DNA from: an uncultured Candidatus Melainabacteria bacterium
Lineage (GTDB): Bacteria; Cyanobacteriota; Vampirovibrionia; Gastranaerophilales; Gastranaerophilaceae
Reading direction: 5' to 3'
Length of the DNA stretch: 30,377 nucleotides
Assembly: GCA_934692665.1 (NCBI GenBank)
Contig: CAKUUG010000021.1
Span: forward strand, 1-30,377
A program made the translations under genes and the position numbers. Positions within the stretch are counted from its first letter, which is position 1. The number at the start of each line of letters is the position of its first letter. The notes beneath the pieces were generated by a model that was not told the origin of the DNA, made no database searches, and worked only from the letters and a program-made list of their open reading frames with translations. Below are positions 7,320 to 15,810 of the stretch, in pieces.

Positions 7320-7646
7320 ATGGATTTTAAAGATGAAAAAATTCTTATGGGATTAAAAATCAGAAACATAAGAAAACAAAAAGGTTTTACGCAAGAAAAG
7401 TTATCAGAAATATTAAACATAGATATTTCAGGACTGAGTAAAATTGAAAATGGAAAATGTTTTCCATCAGTCGAAACAATTTATAAGATAATCAAAAAGC
7501 TGGAAATTTCGCCCAATGAATTGTTTAATAAAAATCCTTCGCCTCTAAATACAAAAGAAGATTTAATAATAGAAAAAATAAAAAAATTACCTTCAAAAGA
7601 CAAAGAAAAAGTTTTAAAAATCGTAGAAATAATAAGAGGAAATTAA
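7320..7646 (+). CDS. XRE-family helix-turn-helix regulator, module 1
   Basis: A 108-residue protein. A Cro/C1-type helix-turn-helix covers about residues 10-68 (LKIRNIRKQKGFTQEKLSEI, then GLSKIENGK and PSVETIYKIIKKLEISPNELF). About 40 further charged residues (KLPSKDKEKVLKIVEIIRG) may serve dimerisation. It is transcribed away from the module 1 prepilin gene, with 91 bases between the start codons, and probably represses that gene and itself. There is no ribosome binding site; a TATAAT six bases upstream suggests a leaderless message. An internal ATG at codon 10 is a less likely start. Its last codons form the left arm of the terminator. Confidence 0.85.
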   Translation: MDFKDEKILMGLKIRNIRKQKGFTQEKLSEILNIDISGLSKIENGKCFPSVETIYKIIKKLEISPNELFNKNPSPLNTKEDLIIEKIKKLPSKDKEKVLKIVEIIRGN

Positions 7647-7668
7647 ATCTTTCCTCTTATTATTTTTT
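7628..7668 (+). terminator. intrinsic terminator after the module 1 XRE gene
   Basis: A perfect 15-base stem (AATAATAAGAGGAAA with its complement), a 7-base loop and a run of T. The left arm overlaps the stop codon of the XRE gene. It also separates that gene from the convergent dapL and may act on both strands, as an A-rich run precedes the left arm. Confidence 0.85.
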
Positions 7669-7671
7669 AAT

Positions 7672-8856
7672 TTATTTTGATAGAAGTTTGTCTAATCTTT
7701 CCATTGCTTCTTTTGTATTTTCATAAGTTCCAAAAGAAGTTAAACGGAAAAATCCTTCACCATTCACACCAAAACCAGACCCCGGAGTACCTACAACTTG
7801 TATTTCATTTAACAAGTAATCAAAAAACTCCCAGCTTGTCATGTTGTTTGGACATTTAAGCCAAATGTAGGGCGAATGTATACCTCCTGTATAAAAAATA
7901 TTGTGTTTATCCAGCGTATCCGCAATAAGTTTTGCATTGTTTTTGTAGTAATTGATATTTTCTTGTATTTCTTTTTGTCCCGATTCAGAAAATACAGCTT
8001 CTGCACCACGTTGAACAATATATGGAACACCGTTAAATTTTGTTGTTTGACGACGAAGCCACATTTTATTCAATTTCATTTCATCAAACTCTAATTCAAG
8101 AGGAACAACAGTATAACCGCAACGAGTTCCTGTAAAACCGGCTGTTTTAGAAAAAGAACAAAATTCAATTGCACAATTTTTTGCTCCATCTATTTCAAAA
8201 ATACTTCTAGGTAAATTACTGTCAGAAACAAAGCACTCATAAGCACTGTCAAACAAAATAACTGCATTGTTTTTGTTTGCCCAATTTACCCATTTTTTTA
8301 GTTGGTCTTTGTTATATACAGCACCTGTCGGATTGTTAGGTGAACACAAATACACAATATCTGCTTTTATACTGTCATCAGGCATAGGAAGAAATTTGTT
8401 TTCTTCATCTGCTTTTAAAAATACTATATTTCTGTTTTGCATTGTGTTTGTATCAACATAAACAGGGTAAACAGGGTCAGGAATCAGTACTGTATTTTCA
8501 ACGGAAAAAATATCCAAAATATTGCCCAAATCTGATTTTGCACCATCAGAAATAAAAATTTCATCCAAATTCAATTCAACATTTCTTTTTTGGTAATATT
8601 TTTGAATCTTTTCTTTCAAAAAATCATATCCTTGCTCAGGCCCATAACCATGGAATCCGGCTTGTGTACCCATTTCTTCGGTTGCTTTTTTAATTGCATC
8701 AACTACAGATTTGCACAACGGTTTTGTAACATCACCTATCCCTAGTCTGATTATTTTTTTGTCCGGATTGTTATTTGAAAATTCATTTACTTTTTTTGCA
8801 ATAGTAGAAAACAAATAACTCGCTTTTAGTTTTTTGTAATTTTCGTTAATTTTCAT
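7672..8856 (-). CDS. dapL: LL-diaminopimelate aminotransferase
   Basis: DapL (394 residues) is a PLP enzyme that converts tetrahydrodipicolinate to LL-diaminopimelate in one step, for lysine and peptidoglycan; this route is used by cyanobacteria, Chlamydia and plants. Family marks are IIRLGIGDVTKPL (residues 35-47), GFHGYGPEQGYDFLKEKI, ISDGAKSDLGNI, PDPVYPVYVDTN, YLCSPNNPTGAV (about 169-180) and the PLP lysine K237 in CSFSKTAGFTGTRCGY. AAGGAG precedes the start. It is the last gene of the nusB-ftsY-comEC-dapL operon, 13 bases after comEC. Confidence 0.95.
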   Translation of the reverse strand: MKINENYKKLKASYLFSTIAKKVNEFSNNNPDKKIIRLGIGDVTKPLCKSVVDAIKKATEEMGTQAGFHGYGPEQGYDFLKEKIQKYYQKRNVELNLDEIFISDGAKSDLGNILDIFSVENTVLIPDPVYPVYVDTNTMQNRNIVFLKADEENKFLPMPDDSIKADIVYLCSPNNPTGAVYNKDQLKKWVNWANKNNAVILFDSAYECFVSDSNLPRSIFEIDGAKNCAIEFCSFSKTAGFTGTRCGYTVVPLELEFDEMKLNKMWLRRQTTKFNGVPYIVQRGAEAVFSESGQKEIQENINYYKNNAKLIADTLDKHNIFYTGGIHSPYIWLKCPNNMTSWEFFDYLLNEIQVVGTPGSGFGVNGEGFFRLTSFGTYENTKEAMERLDKLLSK

Positions 8857-8869
8857 TTTGTTTTTCTCC

Positions 8870-11416
8870 TTATATGTTGTTTTTTATGAAATTTTGCACG
8901 TATTTTGTTTTATGAAAAGGGATATTTTCATTTTTTTCAAATAAAATTTCTTTCAATTTCGAATCGTCAAAATGTTTAAATAAAAATTCGTCATTTTTGA
9001 ATATTATTTTTACAAAACCATAGTTTTTAGATGAAATTATTTTAACATCATTTTCATTCAGTAAATTAATTGTTTCAAAATGAGGATGATTAAATTTGTT
9101 GTTGCCGACAGAAACAAGGGCATAAGTTGGTTTTATTCTGTTTAACATTTCTTGGTTTATTACATCTTTTGCACCATGGTGGCCGACTTTTAAAATGTCA
9201 ATTTTGTTTGGCAAATTATTTTTTATACTATTAAAACTACAAATTCCACCATCTGCCATAAATAAAATATTTTTGTCTTTGTAGCTCAACAATGTTAATA
9301 TAGATGTTTCATTATCCAGTTTGTCTTTGTTTGAAAGATTTTCGATTTTTGGAAGATAAGTTGTAATTTTCAAATCTTTTTCGGAATAAATTTCTTCATT
9401 TTTTGCAATTTTGTAGTTGAAGTTGTTTTCTTTTAGATATTTCAAAATATCTTCACTGTGTTTTGATTTTGATTTTTCGCTTTGGATATAGATATTATTT
9501 ACTTTGACCAATTTTAAAATATCAACAACGCCGCCACAATGGTCAATATCAAAATGTGTGATTATCATTGAATTTAGCTTAGAGATTCTTTTGTCTTTGA
9601 AATAAGGATTAATAATATTGTTTGCAGAAGTTGAACCTTTGTAGTATTTTTTGCCTGTATCAATCAAAAAATACTGACGTTTCGGAGTTTTTATCAAGAA
9701 ACTATCAGCATTTCCAACATCAAACATAATAATTTCTAAATTTCTATCGAAAATATCAAAATTAATCAAACTAACAAAAAACAAAGAGGAAAAAACAACA
9801 AAAACAACGAAGTATTTTTTATTTTTGAAATTGAATTTTATATTCAACAACAAAAGCAAAACAGAAATCCAAAATCCAAACACCTGAAAAACATTCATTC
9901 CCATTGTAGAAATCAATGAATATTTAAACGAAGCAAAAAATTCACTCGTTTTTACAAGTACATAAAGCAAAGGTTTTGCAATCAAGTCAAATAAAAAGAC
10001 AATGCTTGTTGAAATTTTTGGAACAAGTGCAAAAATCGAAGCGACAAAACCAATAAAACTCAATATCCCAATAAACGGTACAACAGCAACATTTGCAAAA
10101 ACGCTTAATGGTGCAAAGTTGTTAAAATAATGCATCTGCAAAGGCATAACCCATATTTGTGCAATCAGAGGGATAAGCACAACAGATACAAGATTTTTCG
10201 GGGTAAGGGAATACAAAATAAATTTAAATTTAAAATTTTTATGTTTTTCTAAAAAATATTTATCTATTTTGTCCATTTTTTCTAATATTATAGGACAAGA
10301 AACAATCAAGCCAAAAGTCACAATAAAAGACAGTTGAAACCCGACGTCAAAAAGCATTTTTGGATTAAATAACAAAATCAAAAACCCGACCCAAAAAATC
10401 AAAGCTATTGAATTTGCAGTTTTGTCGATTATTTTTCCAAACAAAATAAACAAAAGCATTAAACCTGCTCTCAATATAGAAGGCGGAAAGCCGGTCATAA
10501 AAGTATAAAAAATAACAAAAATAGCACCGGTTAAAATAGATAACGTATAAGGGAATTTTATTAATTTTGCAACCCACCACCAAATTCCATAAATAAGAGC
10601 TACATTCAATCCACTAGCTGCAAGCAAATGCAACAAACCTGAATTTTTAAAATTTTCTTTTGTATCCTCGTCAACATTAACTGCTTCATCACCAAAAACT
10701 ATTCCGCCCAAAACTTCCAAATATGGCGATTTTATATTTTTTTTGTGTTGGTTTAAAATATTGATTCTGGTTTTTTCAAATTTATTTAAAATATAATACC
10801 AGTTATCTTCGCAGTTTTTGTCGATTTTTGGAACAGAAAGAAGTTTTATATCTTTTGATTTTCCATACAAAATATTTTTGCTATCATGGTTTTTTAGGTA
10901 TTTTTTATAATCAAATTGATAAGGATTGGACGCAGAAATAGGTGTCGTTAATTTTCCTTTTAGTTCTACAATGTTTCCTATTTGGATTTTATTTTCGATG
11001 TTGTCGTTTATATCTAAACTAACAAAAATCTTTGAATCCAAATTTTTGAATTCTTGATTGTAGATAGCAATTGAAATTGGTTTTATGAAAAATTTCACTT
11101 TTTCATTTTTTGAAGAAATATTTTTAGAACTAACAATTCTAGCCGTAATTTTTGCATTGTTGCAATTGATATTATTGAAATTTGCGTCAGATTTCACTGC
11201 ATATTCACAGCGAAAAAGTCCTAAAAAAAATATAAAATACAAAAAAACAAGCCTTTTTGATTTGTATTTTACAGAAAATAACAACACTAAAAGCAATAAC
11301 AAACTAACAAAAGCAAATAAAATTTCAACTTTATAAAAAACGCTAAAAATACCCAATATATAAAATATTGAAACAAAAACCGTAAAAGTTTTATCGTGTA
11401 AAATTAGTTTTTTCAT
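8870..11416 (-). CDS. comEC: DNA uptake channel ComEC/Rec2
   Basis: A full-length ComEC (848 residues), the inner-membrane channel that takes up single-stranded DNA during transformation. The order is three N-terminal membrane helices (to about residue 70), a soluble OB-like domain (about 80-200), the competence domain of several helices with LLHLLAASGLNV (261-272), and a C-terminal metallo-beta-lactamase domain with HFDIDHCGG (621-629) and GHHGAKD (745-751), whose metal ligands look intact. No clear ribosome binding site precedes the ATG, 12 bases after ftsY, so it may depend on coupling. Its presence suggests competence, which needs type IV pilus parts. Whether the three prepilin-like proteins of this window are involved is unknown. 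Confidence 0.93.
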   Translation of the reverse strand: MKKLILHDKTFTVFVSIFYILGIFSVFYKVEILFAFVSLLLLLVLLFSVKYKSKRLVFLYFIFFLGLFRCEYAVKSDANFNNINCNNAKITARIVSSKNISSKNEKVKFFIKPISIAIYNQEFKNLDSKIFVSLDINDNIENKIQIGNIVELKGKLTTPISASNPYQFDYKKYLKNHDSKNILYGKSKDIKLLSVPKIDKNCEDNWYYILNKFEKTRINILNQHKKNIKSPYLEVLGGIVFGDEAVNVDEDTKENFKNSGLLHLLAASGLNVALIYGIWWWVAKLIKFPYTLSILTGAIFVIFYTFMTGFPPSILRAGLMLLFILFGKIIDKTANSIALIFWVGFLILLFNPKMLFDVGFQLSFIVTFGLIVSCPIILEKMDKIDKYFLEKHKNFKFKFILYSLTPKNLVSVVLIPLIAQIWVMPLQMHYFNNFAPLSVFANVAVVPFIGILSFIGFVASIFALVPKISTSIVFLFDLIAKPLLYVLVKTSEFFASFKYSLISTMGMNVFQVFGFWISVLLLLLNIKFNFKNKKYFVVFVVFSSLFFVSLINFDIFDRNLEIIMFDVGNADSFLIKTPKRQYFLIDTGKKYYKGSTSANNIINPYFKDKRISKLNSMIITHFDIDHCGGVVDILKLVKVNNIYIQSEKSKSKHSEDILKYLKENNFNYKIAKNEEIYSEKDLKITTYLPKIENLSNKDKLDNETSILTLLSYKDKNILFMADGGICSFNSIKNNLPNKIDILKVGHHGAKDVINQEMLNRIKPTYALVSVGNNKFNHPHFETINLLNENDVKIISSKNYGFVKIIFKNDEFLFKHFDDSKLKEILFEKNENIPFHKTKYVQNFIKNNI

Positions 11417-11428
11417 AAAAAATTATTT

Positions 11429-12385
11429 TTAGCCAAAAATTGCTTCGACAAATTCCTTGCCATCAAAATCAACTATGTCTTCGATTTTTTCTCCGACACC
11501 GATTAATTTTGTCGGAAGCTTCAGTTCTTTAGCTATTGCAAAAACTATTCCGCCTTTAGAAGAACCGTCCAATTTTGTAATCGCAAGAGAAGTTATATCA
11601 ACAGCTTCGTTAAATACATTTGCTTGAGATAAACCATTCTGCCCTTGTGTTCCATCCAAAACAAGCATTGTTTCCAGATTATCATTGTTGATTTTTTTAG
11701 ATATTACATTTTTAATTTTTTTCAATTCTTCAATTAAATTGAATTTGTTTTGGAGTCTGCCTGCACTATCAATAATAATTACGTTATAATTTTCATTTCT
11801 TGCTTTATCTATAGCTCGATACACCAAAGACGCACTGTCGGCTTTGTCTTCTCGAATTATATCAACGTTAGCTCTTTTTGACCAAACATCCAACTGTTCT
11901 TCTGCTGCAGCCCTAAATGTATCTCCTGCAACAAGAAGAACTTTGTTGTTTTGTTGTTTAAAACGATGTGCCAATTTCCCGATTAAAGTTGTTTTTCCGG
12001 CCCCATTTACTCCAACAACAAAATAAATATTAAGCTTGTCTTTGTCATATTTCAGTTTGTTATCAGAGTCCAAATTTAAAACGTTTAAAAATTCATTTTT
12101 CAAAAAATCTTTTATTTCTGAAGTTTTAATTTTTTGAGCTTTAATTTTTTCAACTATTTCAACTGCATAATCAACGCCAATATCGGCTTTTATGAGCATT
12201 GTTTCAATATCCTCGAGTTCAAACTCATCAGGAATTTGATTTTTTACAACACTCATAACATTATCCAAAAGAGAAGAAGATGTTTTCGATAATGCTTTTT
12301 TTAAAAAACCTAAAGCACCTTCTTTTTTTTCGAAGGTGTCTTTTTCAGGTTTTATATTATCTTTTTTTTTAAAAAAATTAAACAT
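11429..12385 (-). CDS. ftsY: signal recognition particle receptor FtsY
   Basis: FtsY (318 residues) is the membrane-associated SRP-type GTPase that receives ribosome-SRP complexes. It has a short basic N-terminus (MFNFFKKKDN), the four-helix N domain (about 25-110) and the GTPase G domain: P-loop GVNGAGKTT (125-133), DTFRAAAEEQLDVW, DSAGRLQ, TKLDGSSKGG and GVGEKIEDI. The acidic A domain is almost absent, as in many bacteria. I start at the ATG that overlaps the nusB stop (ATGTTTAA, 8 bases); a TTG three codons earlier is possible but less typical of the family. Confidence 0.96.
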   Translation of the reverse strand: MFNFFKKKDNIKPEKDTFEKKEGALGFLKKALSKTSSSLLDNVMSVVKNQIPDEFELEDIETMLIKADIGVDYAVEIVEKIKAQKIKTSEIKDFLKNEFLNVLNLDSDNKLKYDKDKLNIYFVVGVNGAGKTTLIGKLAHRFKQQNNKVLLVAGDTFRAAAEEQLDVWSKRANVDIIREDKADSASLVYRAIDKARNENYNVIIIDSAGRLQNKFNLIEELKKIKNVISKKINNDNLETMLVLDGTQGQNGLSQANVFNEAVDITSLAITKLDGSSKGGIVFAIAKELKLPTKLIGVGEKIEDIVDFDGKEFVEAIFG

Positions 12386-13031
12386 ATTTTTCAACTACTC
12401 TAGCCAAAATTCCATTTATAAAAGATGGCGAATCATCTGTAGAATATTTTTTTGCAAGCTCAAGAGCTTCATCAATAACGACTTTATGAGGAGCATCTTT
12501 TATAAAAGCTAATTCTGCTATTGCGATTCTCAAAATATCTCTATCGATTTTGAATATTCTATCCAAATCCCAACCATAAGCAAATTCGCCTATCATTTTG
12601 TCTATTTCTTCTTTATGGGCTTTGTATTCTGTACATATTGTCATAATATATTGACGAACTTCGTCTTTGTTTGCAAGTGCCGCTAATTCAGCAATTTCAA
12701 GAGCCGATTGGGCTTTATCAGAGGCTTGCAACAGCTTGTCTATTTTTGCTTCAAAATCAGAAGTCATAACAATAGGAACAGGTATGTTATCTGATTCTAT
12801 AGGGCGAGAAAGATTGTCTTCGTGGTTGTTTTCGTATTCGATTATTTGGTTTTTCATTTCATTCAATGAAGAAGCTGTTAGAGAAACTTCGTCATAAGAA
12901 GATGAAATGAGTGTTCTTACAGATTTTAAAATAATATCTGCGAAATCTTCGTTTTGGTATTTTTCTAAATTCTTATCCAATTGTGAAAATAGTATCAGAG
13001 CTAATTCTCTGCTGGCACGTCTAGCTTGCAT
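12378..13031 (-). CDS. nusB: transcription antitermination factor NusB
   Basis: NusB pairs with S10 (NusE) to prevent premature termination in rRNA operons. The start is placed at MQARRASRELALILFSQLDK, the typical NusB opening, where AGAAGGA lies about 8 bases upstream; longer in-frame extensions have no support. At 217 residues it is longer than the usual ~140, as in cyanobacteria, because of an insertion at about residues 25-110. The C-terminal half shows the classic LDRIFKIDRDILRIAIAEL, VVIDEALELAKKYSTDDSP and FINGILARVV. It is the first gene of the nusB-ftsY-comEC-dapL operon. Confidence 0.92.
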   Translation of the reverse strand: MQARRASRELALILFSQLDKNLEKYQNEDFADIILKSVRTLISSSYDEVSLTASSLNEMKNQIIEYENNHEDNLSRPIESDNIPVPIVMTSDFEAKIDKLLQASDKAQSALEIAELAALANKDEVRQYIMTICTEYKAHKEEIDKMIGEFAYGWDLDRIFKIDRDILRIAIAELAFIKDAPHKVVIDEALELAKKYSTDDSPSFINGILARVVEKYV

Positions 13032-13070
13032 TTTTAATTCCTTCTTTGTTGTGAGATGTCTTTTTAAAAT

Positions 13071-13076
13071 ATTATA
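13071..13076 (-). promoter_or_regulatory. -10 element of the nusB-ftsY-comEC-dapL operon
   Basis: A perfect TATAAT on the minus strand, 39 bases before the nusB ATG, inside the 15-base palindrome AAAATATAATATTTT. The -35 region is not clear (CAGCTA at 17 bases, TTTACA at 21). Confidence 0.4.
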
Positions 13077-13120
13077 TTTTAAATAAAAAGAATTAGCTGT
13101 AAATTTTTGTAACATTCATT

Positions 13121-13384
13121 TTAACGTTCAATCATACTGAAGTCTTCAGGCAAGCATTTTTCAATTTCTTTTACAAATTGACTGGGTTTTATTCCAAGAG
13201 CTTCAGAAAGTTTAAATATCGTCGTTAATTGAGGATCTTTTAGACCTCTTTCAATCAAATTCAAAAGAGATGTCGAAATCCCGTATTCCATCCCTAAAAG
13301 ATAGTTGCTTTTTTGTTTTCTTATTTTTCTTAAAACCTTGCCGCAGGCATTTGTGATTAATTTCTTTTCATCTTCTTCTTGCAT
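13121..13384 (-). CDS. XRE-family helix-turn-helix regulator, module 2
   Basis: An 87-residue protein with one Cro/C1-like helix-turn-helix domain: CGKVLRKIRKQKS, then YGISTSLLNLIERGLKDPQL and FKLSEALGIKPSQFV. The usual T-Q at the start of helix 2 is replaced by N-Y-L-L, so it belongs to a different subgroup from the regulators at 7320 and 19737. It has a short acidic C-terminal tail. It is divergent from the module 2 prepilin gene, with 65 bases between them and a 16-base inverted repeat in that gap. No ribosome binding site is visible; TATCAT lies 6 bases before the ATG. The likely role is local repressor, by inference from position. Confidence 0.82.
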   Translation of the reverse strand: MQEEDEKKLITNACGKVLRKIRKQKSNYLLGMEYGISTSLLNLIERGLKDPQLTTIFKLSEALGIKPSQFVKEIEKCLPEDFSMIER

Positions 13385-13414
13385 TTTCTAATGATATCTG
13401 CTATATATTTCATG

Positions 13415-13430
13415 CACGTTCACGAACGTG
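13415..13430. promoter_or_regulatory. 16-base inverted repeat, candidate operator of module 2
   Basis: CACGTTC, AC, GAACGTG: perfect 7-base arms with a 2-base centre, lying in the 65-base gap between the XRE and prepilin genes. It stands out as GC-rich in AT-rich surroundings. The size and symmetry suit a dimeric helix-turn-helix protein; which protein binds is inferred. Confidence 0.6.
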
Positions 13431-13449
13431 ATAGTTTAAAGGAGTAATT

Positions 13450-14265
13450 TTGACAAAAGCTTTTACATTGGCAGAAACAATGATAACCCTAACTGTTATT
13501 GGAATAATCACAGCTGTTATCATTCCTGTTGCGGTTCATTCTAAACCTGATGAAAATATTATGAAATTTAAAAAAGCCCATAATACTCTATATCAAGTTA
13601 TATCTACTTTAATAAATTCAGATAAGTATTATTTGAATGGGGATTTGGGGATTAGAGCTGATGGAGTACAGCTTATTGCACAATATGATGAATATTTTTG
13701 TTCAACTGTTGCCGATGTTTTGTCTGCAAAAAAATTTTCATGTCCTGAAGATTTAAATACAAATGTTTATGCTCAAATAAATTTATATGTAGGTGGTCAT
13801 GAAAGTTGTCGATTTTCGTGCGATGCAATGGCAAGTTCTACCTATGAATACACTGTTACAGCTGAAACAATTGCAAAAGCAAAAAGTGATTTGGATAGTT
13901 TGTGCAAAAAAGTTGTAACAACAAGTTATGTTGTTGCGATAGATAATATTACTTTTTTTGAAACAAATCCTGCAATGAGATTTGGAAGTACAAGCTGGAA
14001 CCTTTTTTGTCCAAATTTCACCCTGCCTCGATACTTTTCTCCGCCAAATCAATTTCCTGCTGCATACCATGACCAGAACGGAATGGATATAAATTACAAA
14101 GTGTATTGTATAGATATAGATTCTATTCCAACAAAAGATGGTTCAAAATGTGACGATATAAAAGACATCTGTCCTTTTGGTTATGGAATTCGAGCTGATG
14201 GAAAAATTTTGACAGGAAAAAGGGCTGATGAGTGGCTTGAAAAAAGTATCCAAGGAGAAAATTAA
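13450..14265 (+). CDS. prepilin-like secreted protein, module 2
   Basis: A 271-residue protein with a prepilin leader (T-K-A then FTLAETMITLTVIG; Ala before the predicted cut, Glu at position 5) and a hydrophobic helix to about residue 26. The start is a TTG, with AAGGAG 5 bases upstream; no ATG is available before the leader. It shares SKPDENIMKFKKAHNTLYQV, the YFC-to-Cys block near residues 82-97, a PAMRFG block, and the C-terminal PFGYGIRADGKIL and WLEKSIQGEN with its two paralogues in this window. The middle, with SCRFSC and other cysteines (nine in all), is its own. Its stop overlaps that of the convergent emrB. It is divergent from the XRE gene at 13121. Function unknown: surface or pilus-associated protein. 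Confidence 0.8.
   Translation: MTKAFTLAETMITLTVIGIITAVIIPVAVHSKPDENIMKFKKAHNTLYQVISTLINSDKYYLNGDLGIRADGVQLIAQYDEYFCSTVADVLSAKKFSCPEDLNTNVYAQINLYVGGHESCRFSCDAMASSTYEYTVTAETIAKAKSDLDSLCKKVVTTSYVVAIDNITFFETNPAMRFGSTSWNLFCPNFTLPRYFSPPNQFPAAYHDQNGMDINYKVYCIDIDSIPTKDGSKCDDIKDICPFGYGIRADGKILTGKRADEWLEKSIQGEN
13538..13583 (+). repeat. 46-base identical repeat, copy in prepilin module 2
   Basis: Base-for-base identical to the reverse complement of 19504-19549. It encodes the SKPDENIMKFKKAHN block. The two copies are in inverted orientation about 5.9 kb apart, flanking the efflux genes. Module 1 has a similar stretch with several synonymous differences. Confidence 0.85.
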
Positions 14266-15809
14266 TTTTTCTCTTTTGGAATACCTTTTAAAAACAATAA
14301 CAGTGGAATCAAAGCTAAACATGCTATAGCACACATTTCAAAAGCATCTTTATATGCACACATATGAGCTTGTTGGAGCATTTGATTGTATAATGTTTTG
14401 CCTGCCATATTGGTTGCATTGATTACGTCTGAATTAGGCAAGAAATTTGCAACATAAGCCTGCATACGAACTATAAAATTGTCATTTGTCATAGTCAAAT
14501 TATCAACAAGAAAATATTGGTGTTTTTGAGCATATCTGGAAATTATTGTTGTTACAATAGAAGTTCCAATCGCACCACCCAAATTTTTAAGCAAATTTTG
14601 AACACCAGAGGCGTTTGTCATCTGTTCATTTGCCAGTGTCATCGTAGACAATGTAATAATCGGAATCATACTCATTGACATTCCAACGCCCATGATGAAA
14701 TTTGGGATTTCAATGTTCGTTGTTGAAATTTCAAGATTTAATTGTCCAAGCATAAAACCTGAAATACTCAAAAGGCTCATACCGATAATAACTAAAATCT
14801 TCGGACTGATTTTGCTTCCGATTGTACCAATGAAAATTACTGTCGTAAGAGCCCCTATACCTCTTGGCATCATAGCAAGACCAGATAAATACGCATCATA
14901 GCCCATAAGCCCTTGCAAAAACTGAGGAAGAATAGTCATAGAAGACAACAGTACCCCTTGCATAATAATCTGAACAAAAGTTCCTAAAGAAAAATTTGCA
15001 TCTTTAAAAACTTTTAAATCAACAAGAGAATCTTTTTTGGTCATTTGAATATAGAAAAACCAAATTGCAAAAACTACAGCAAAAAAAGTTAACCAACATA
15101 CCCAAGTTGAACCAAACCAATCTGCATCATTTCCTTTATCTAAAACAACTTGCATACAAGTAAGCCACAAAGTCAAAGTAAAAAAGCCTGCTCCATCAAT
15201 TGTGACATTTTTTTGTTTTCTAGCGTAAGGAGGGTCTTCAACATATTTTTTAGCTAAACCAACAGCGACAACCCCGATTGGAACATTTATGAAATAAATA
15301 AAAGGCCAAGACCAATTTGTTGTAATCCATCCTCCAACAACAGGGCCGATAATCGGAGCAATTACAACAACGAGTCCAAACAATGCCATTGATTGAGCCC
15401 TTTTTTCAACAGGAAACAATTCCAACATCATAGATTGTGCCAAAGGTAAAATAGCACCACCTCCAAGACCCTGTAAAATTCTTGTCAAAACCATAATAGG
15501 CAAGCTCGTCGCCAAACCGCAAAGCAGTGATGCGATAGTGAAAACTCCTATTGCTGCAATCAAGAAATTTTTTCTTCCCATCAATTTTGAAAAAAAATCA
15601 ACAGAAGGAATTATAATCCCCGAAGCAATCAAATAGCTTGTTAAAACCCAAGTGCTTTCTTGATTGGAAACAGAAAAACTTCCTGCCATATACGGAAGGG
15701 CAACGTTTGCAATTGTTTCATCCAATACAAACATAAATGCCGCAACCATCAAAGGGATACAAATTATCCAAGGATTATGTTTTGGAATCCAAGTTTGCTC
15801 ACTTGCCAT
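14262..15809 (-). CDS. emrB: drug efflux transporter, DHA2 family (EmrB type)
   Basis: A 515-residue major facilitator protein of the 14-helix DHA2 family, which exports drugs in exchange for protons. Motifs are the first helix with D-E-T-I-A-N-V-A-L-P (D29 region), motif A-like GRKNFLIAA, RILQGLGGGAILPLAQSMML, and the antiporter motif C in PIIGPVVGGWITTNW with FINVPIG. The start lies one base after the emrA stop, so the two are co-translated. With EmrA and the divergent TolC-type protein it should form a pump spanning both membranes. The substrate cannot be read from sequence. Confidence 0.92.
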   Translation of the reverse strand: MASEQTWIPKHNPWIICIPLMVAAFMFVLDETIANVALPYMAGSFSVSNQESTWVLTSYLIASGIIIPSVDFFSKLMGRKNFLIAAIGVFTIASLLCGLATSLPIMVLTRILQGLGGGAILPLAQSMMLELFPVEKRAQSMALFGLVVVIAPIIGPVVGGWITTNWSWPFIYFINVPIGVVAVGLAKKYVEDPPYARKQKNVTIDGAGFFTLTLWLTCMQVVLDKGNDADWFGSTWVCWLTFFAVVFAIWFFYIQMTKKDSLVDLKVFKDANFSLGTFVQIIMQGVLLSSMTILPQFLQGLMGYDAYLSGLAMMPRGIGALTTVIFIGTIGSKISPKILVIIGMSLLSISGFMLGQLNLEISTTNIEIPNFIMGVGMSMSMIPIITLSTMTLANEQMTNASGVQNLLKNLGGAIGTSIVTTIISRYAQKHQYFLVDNLTMTNDNFIVRMQAYVANFLPNSDVINATNMAGKTLYNQMLQQAHMCAYKDAFEMCAIACLALIPLLLFLKGIPKEKN

Positions 15810-15810
15810 C

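Noticed and set aside
7320..7646. XRE proteins as antitoxins of toxin-antitoxin pairs
   Set aside because: In all three cases the partner gene is divergent and encodes an exported prepilin-like protein; no small toxin gene is adjacent in the same direction.
13032..13115. Longer NusB with 28 extra N-terminal residues
   Set aside because: The extension crosses the predicted promoter and is not NusB-like; MQARRASRELAL with its ribosome binding site is the natural start.
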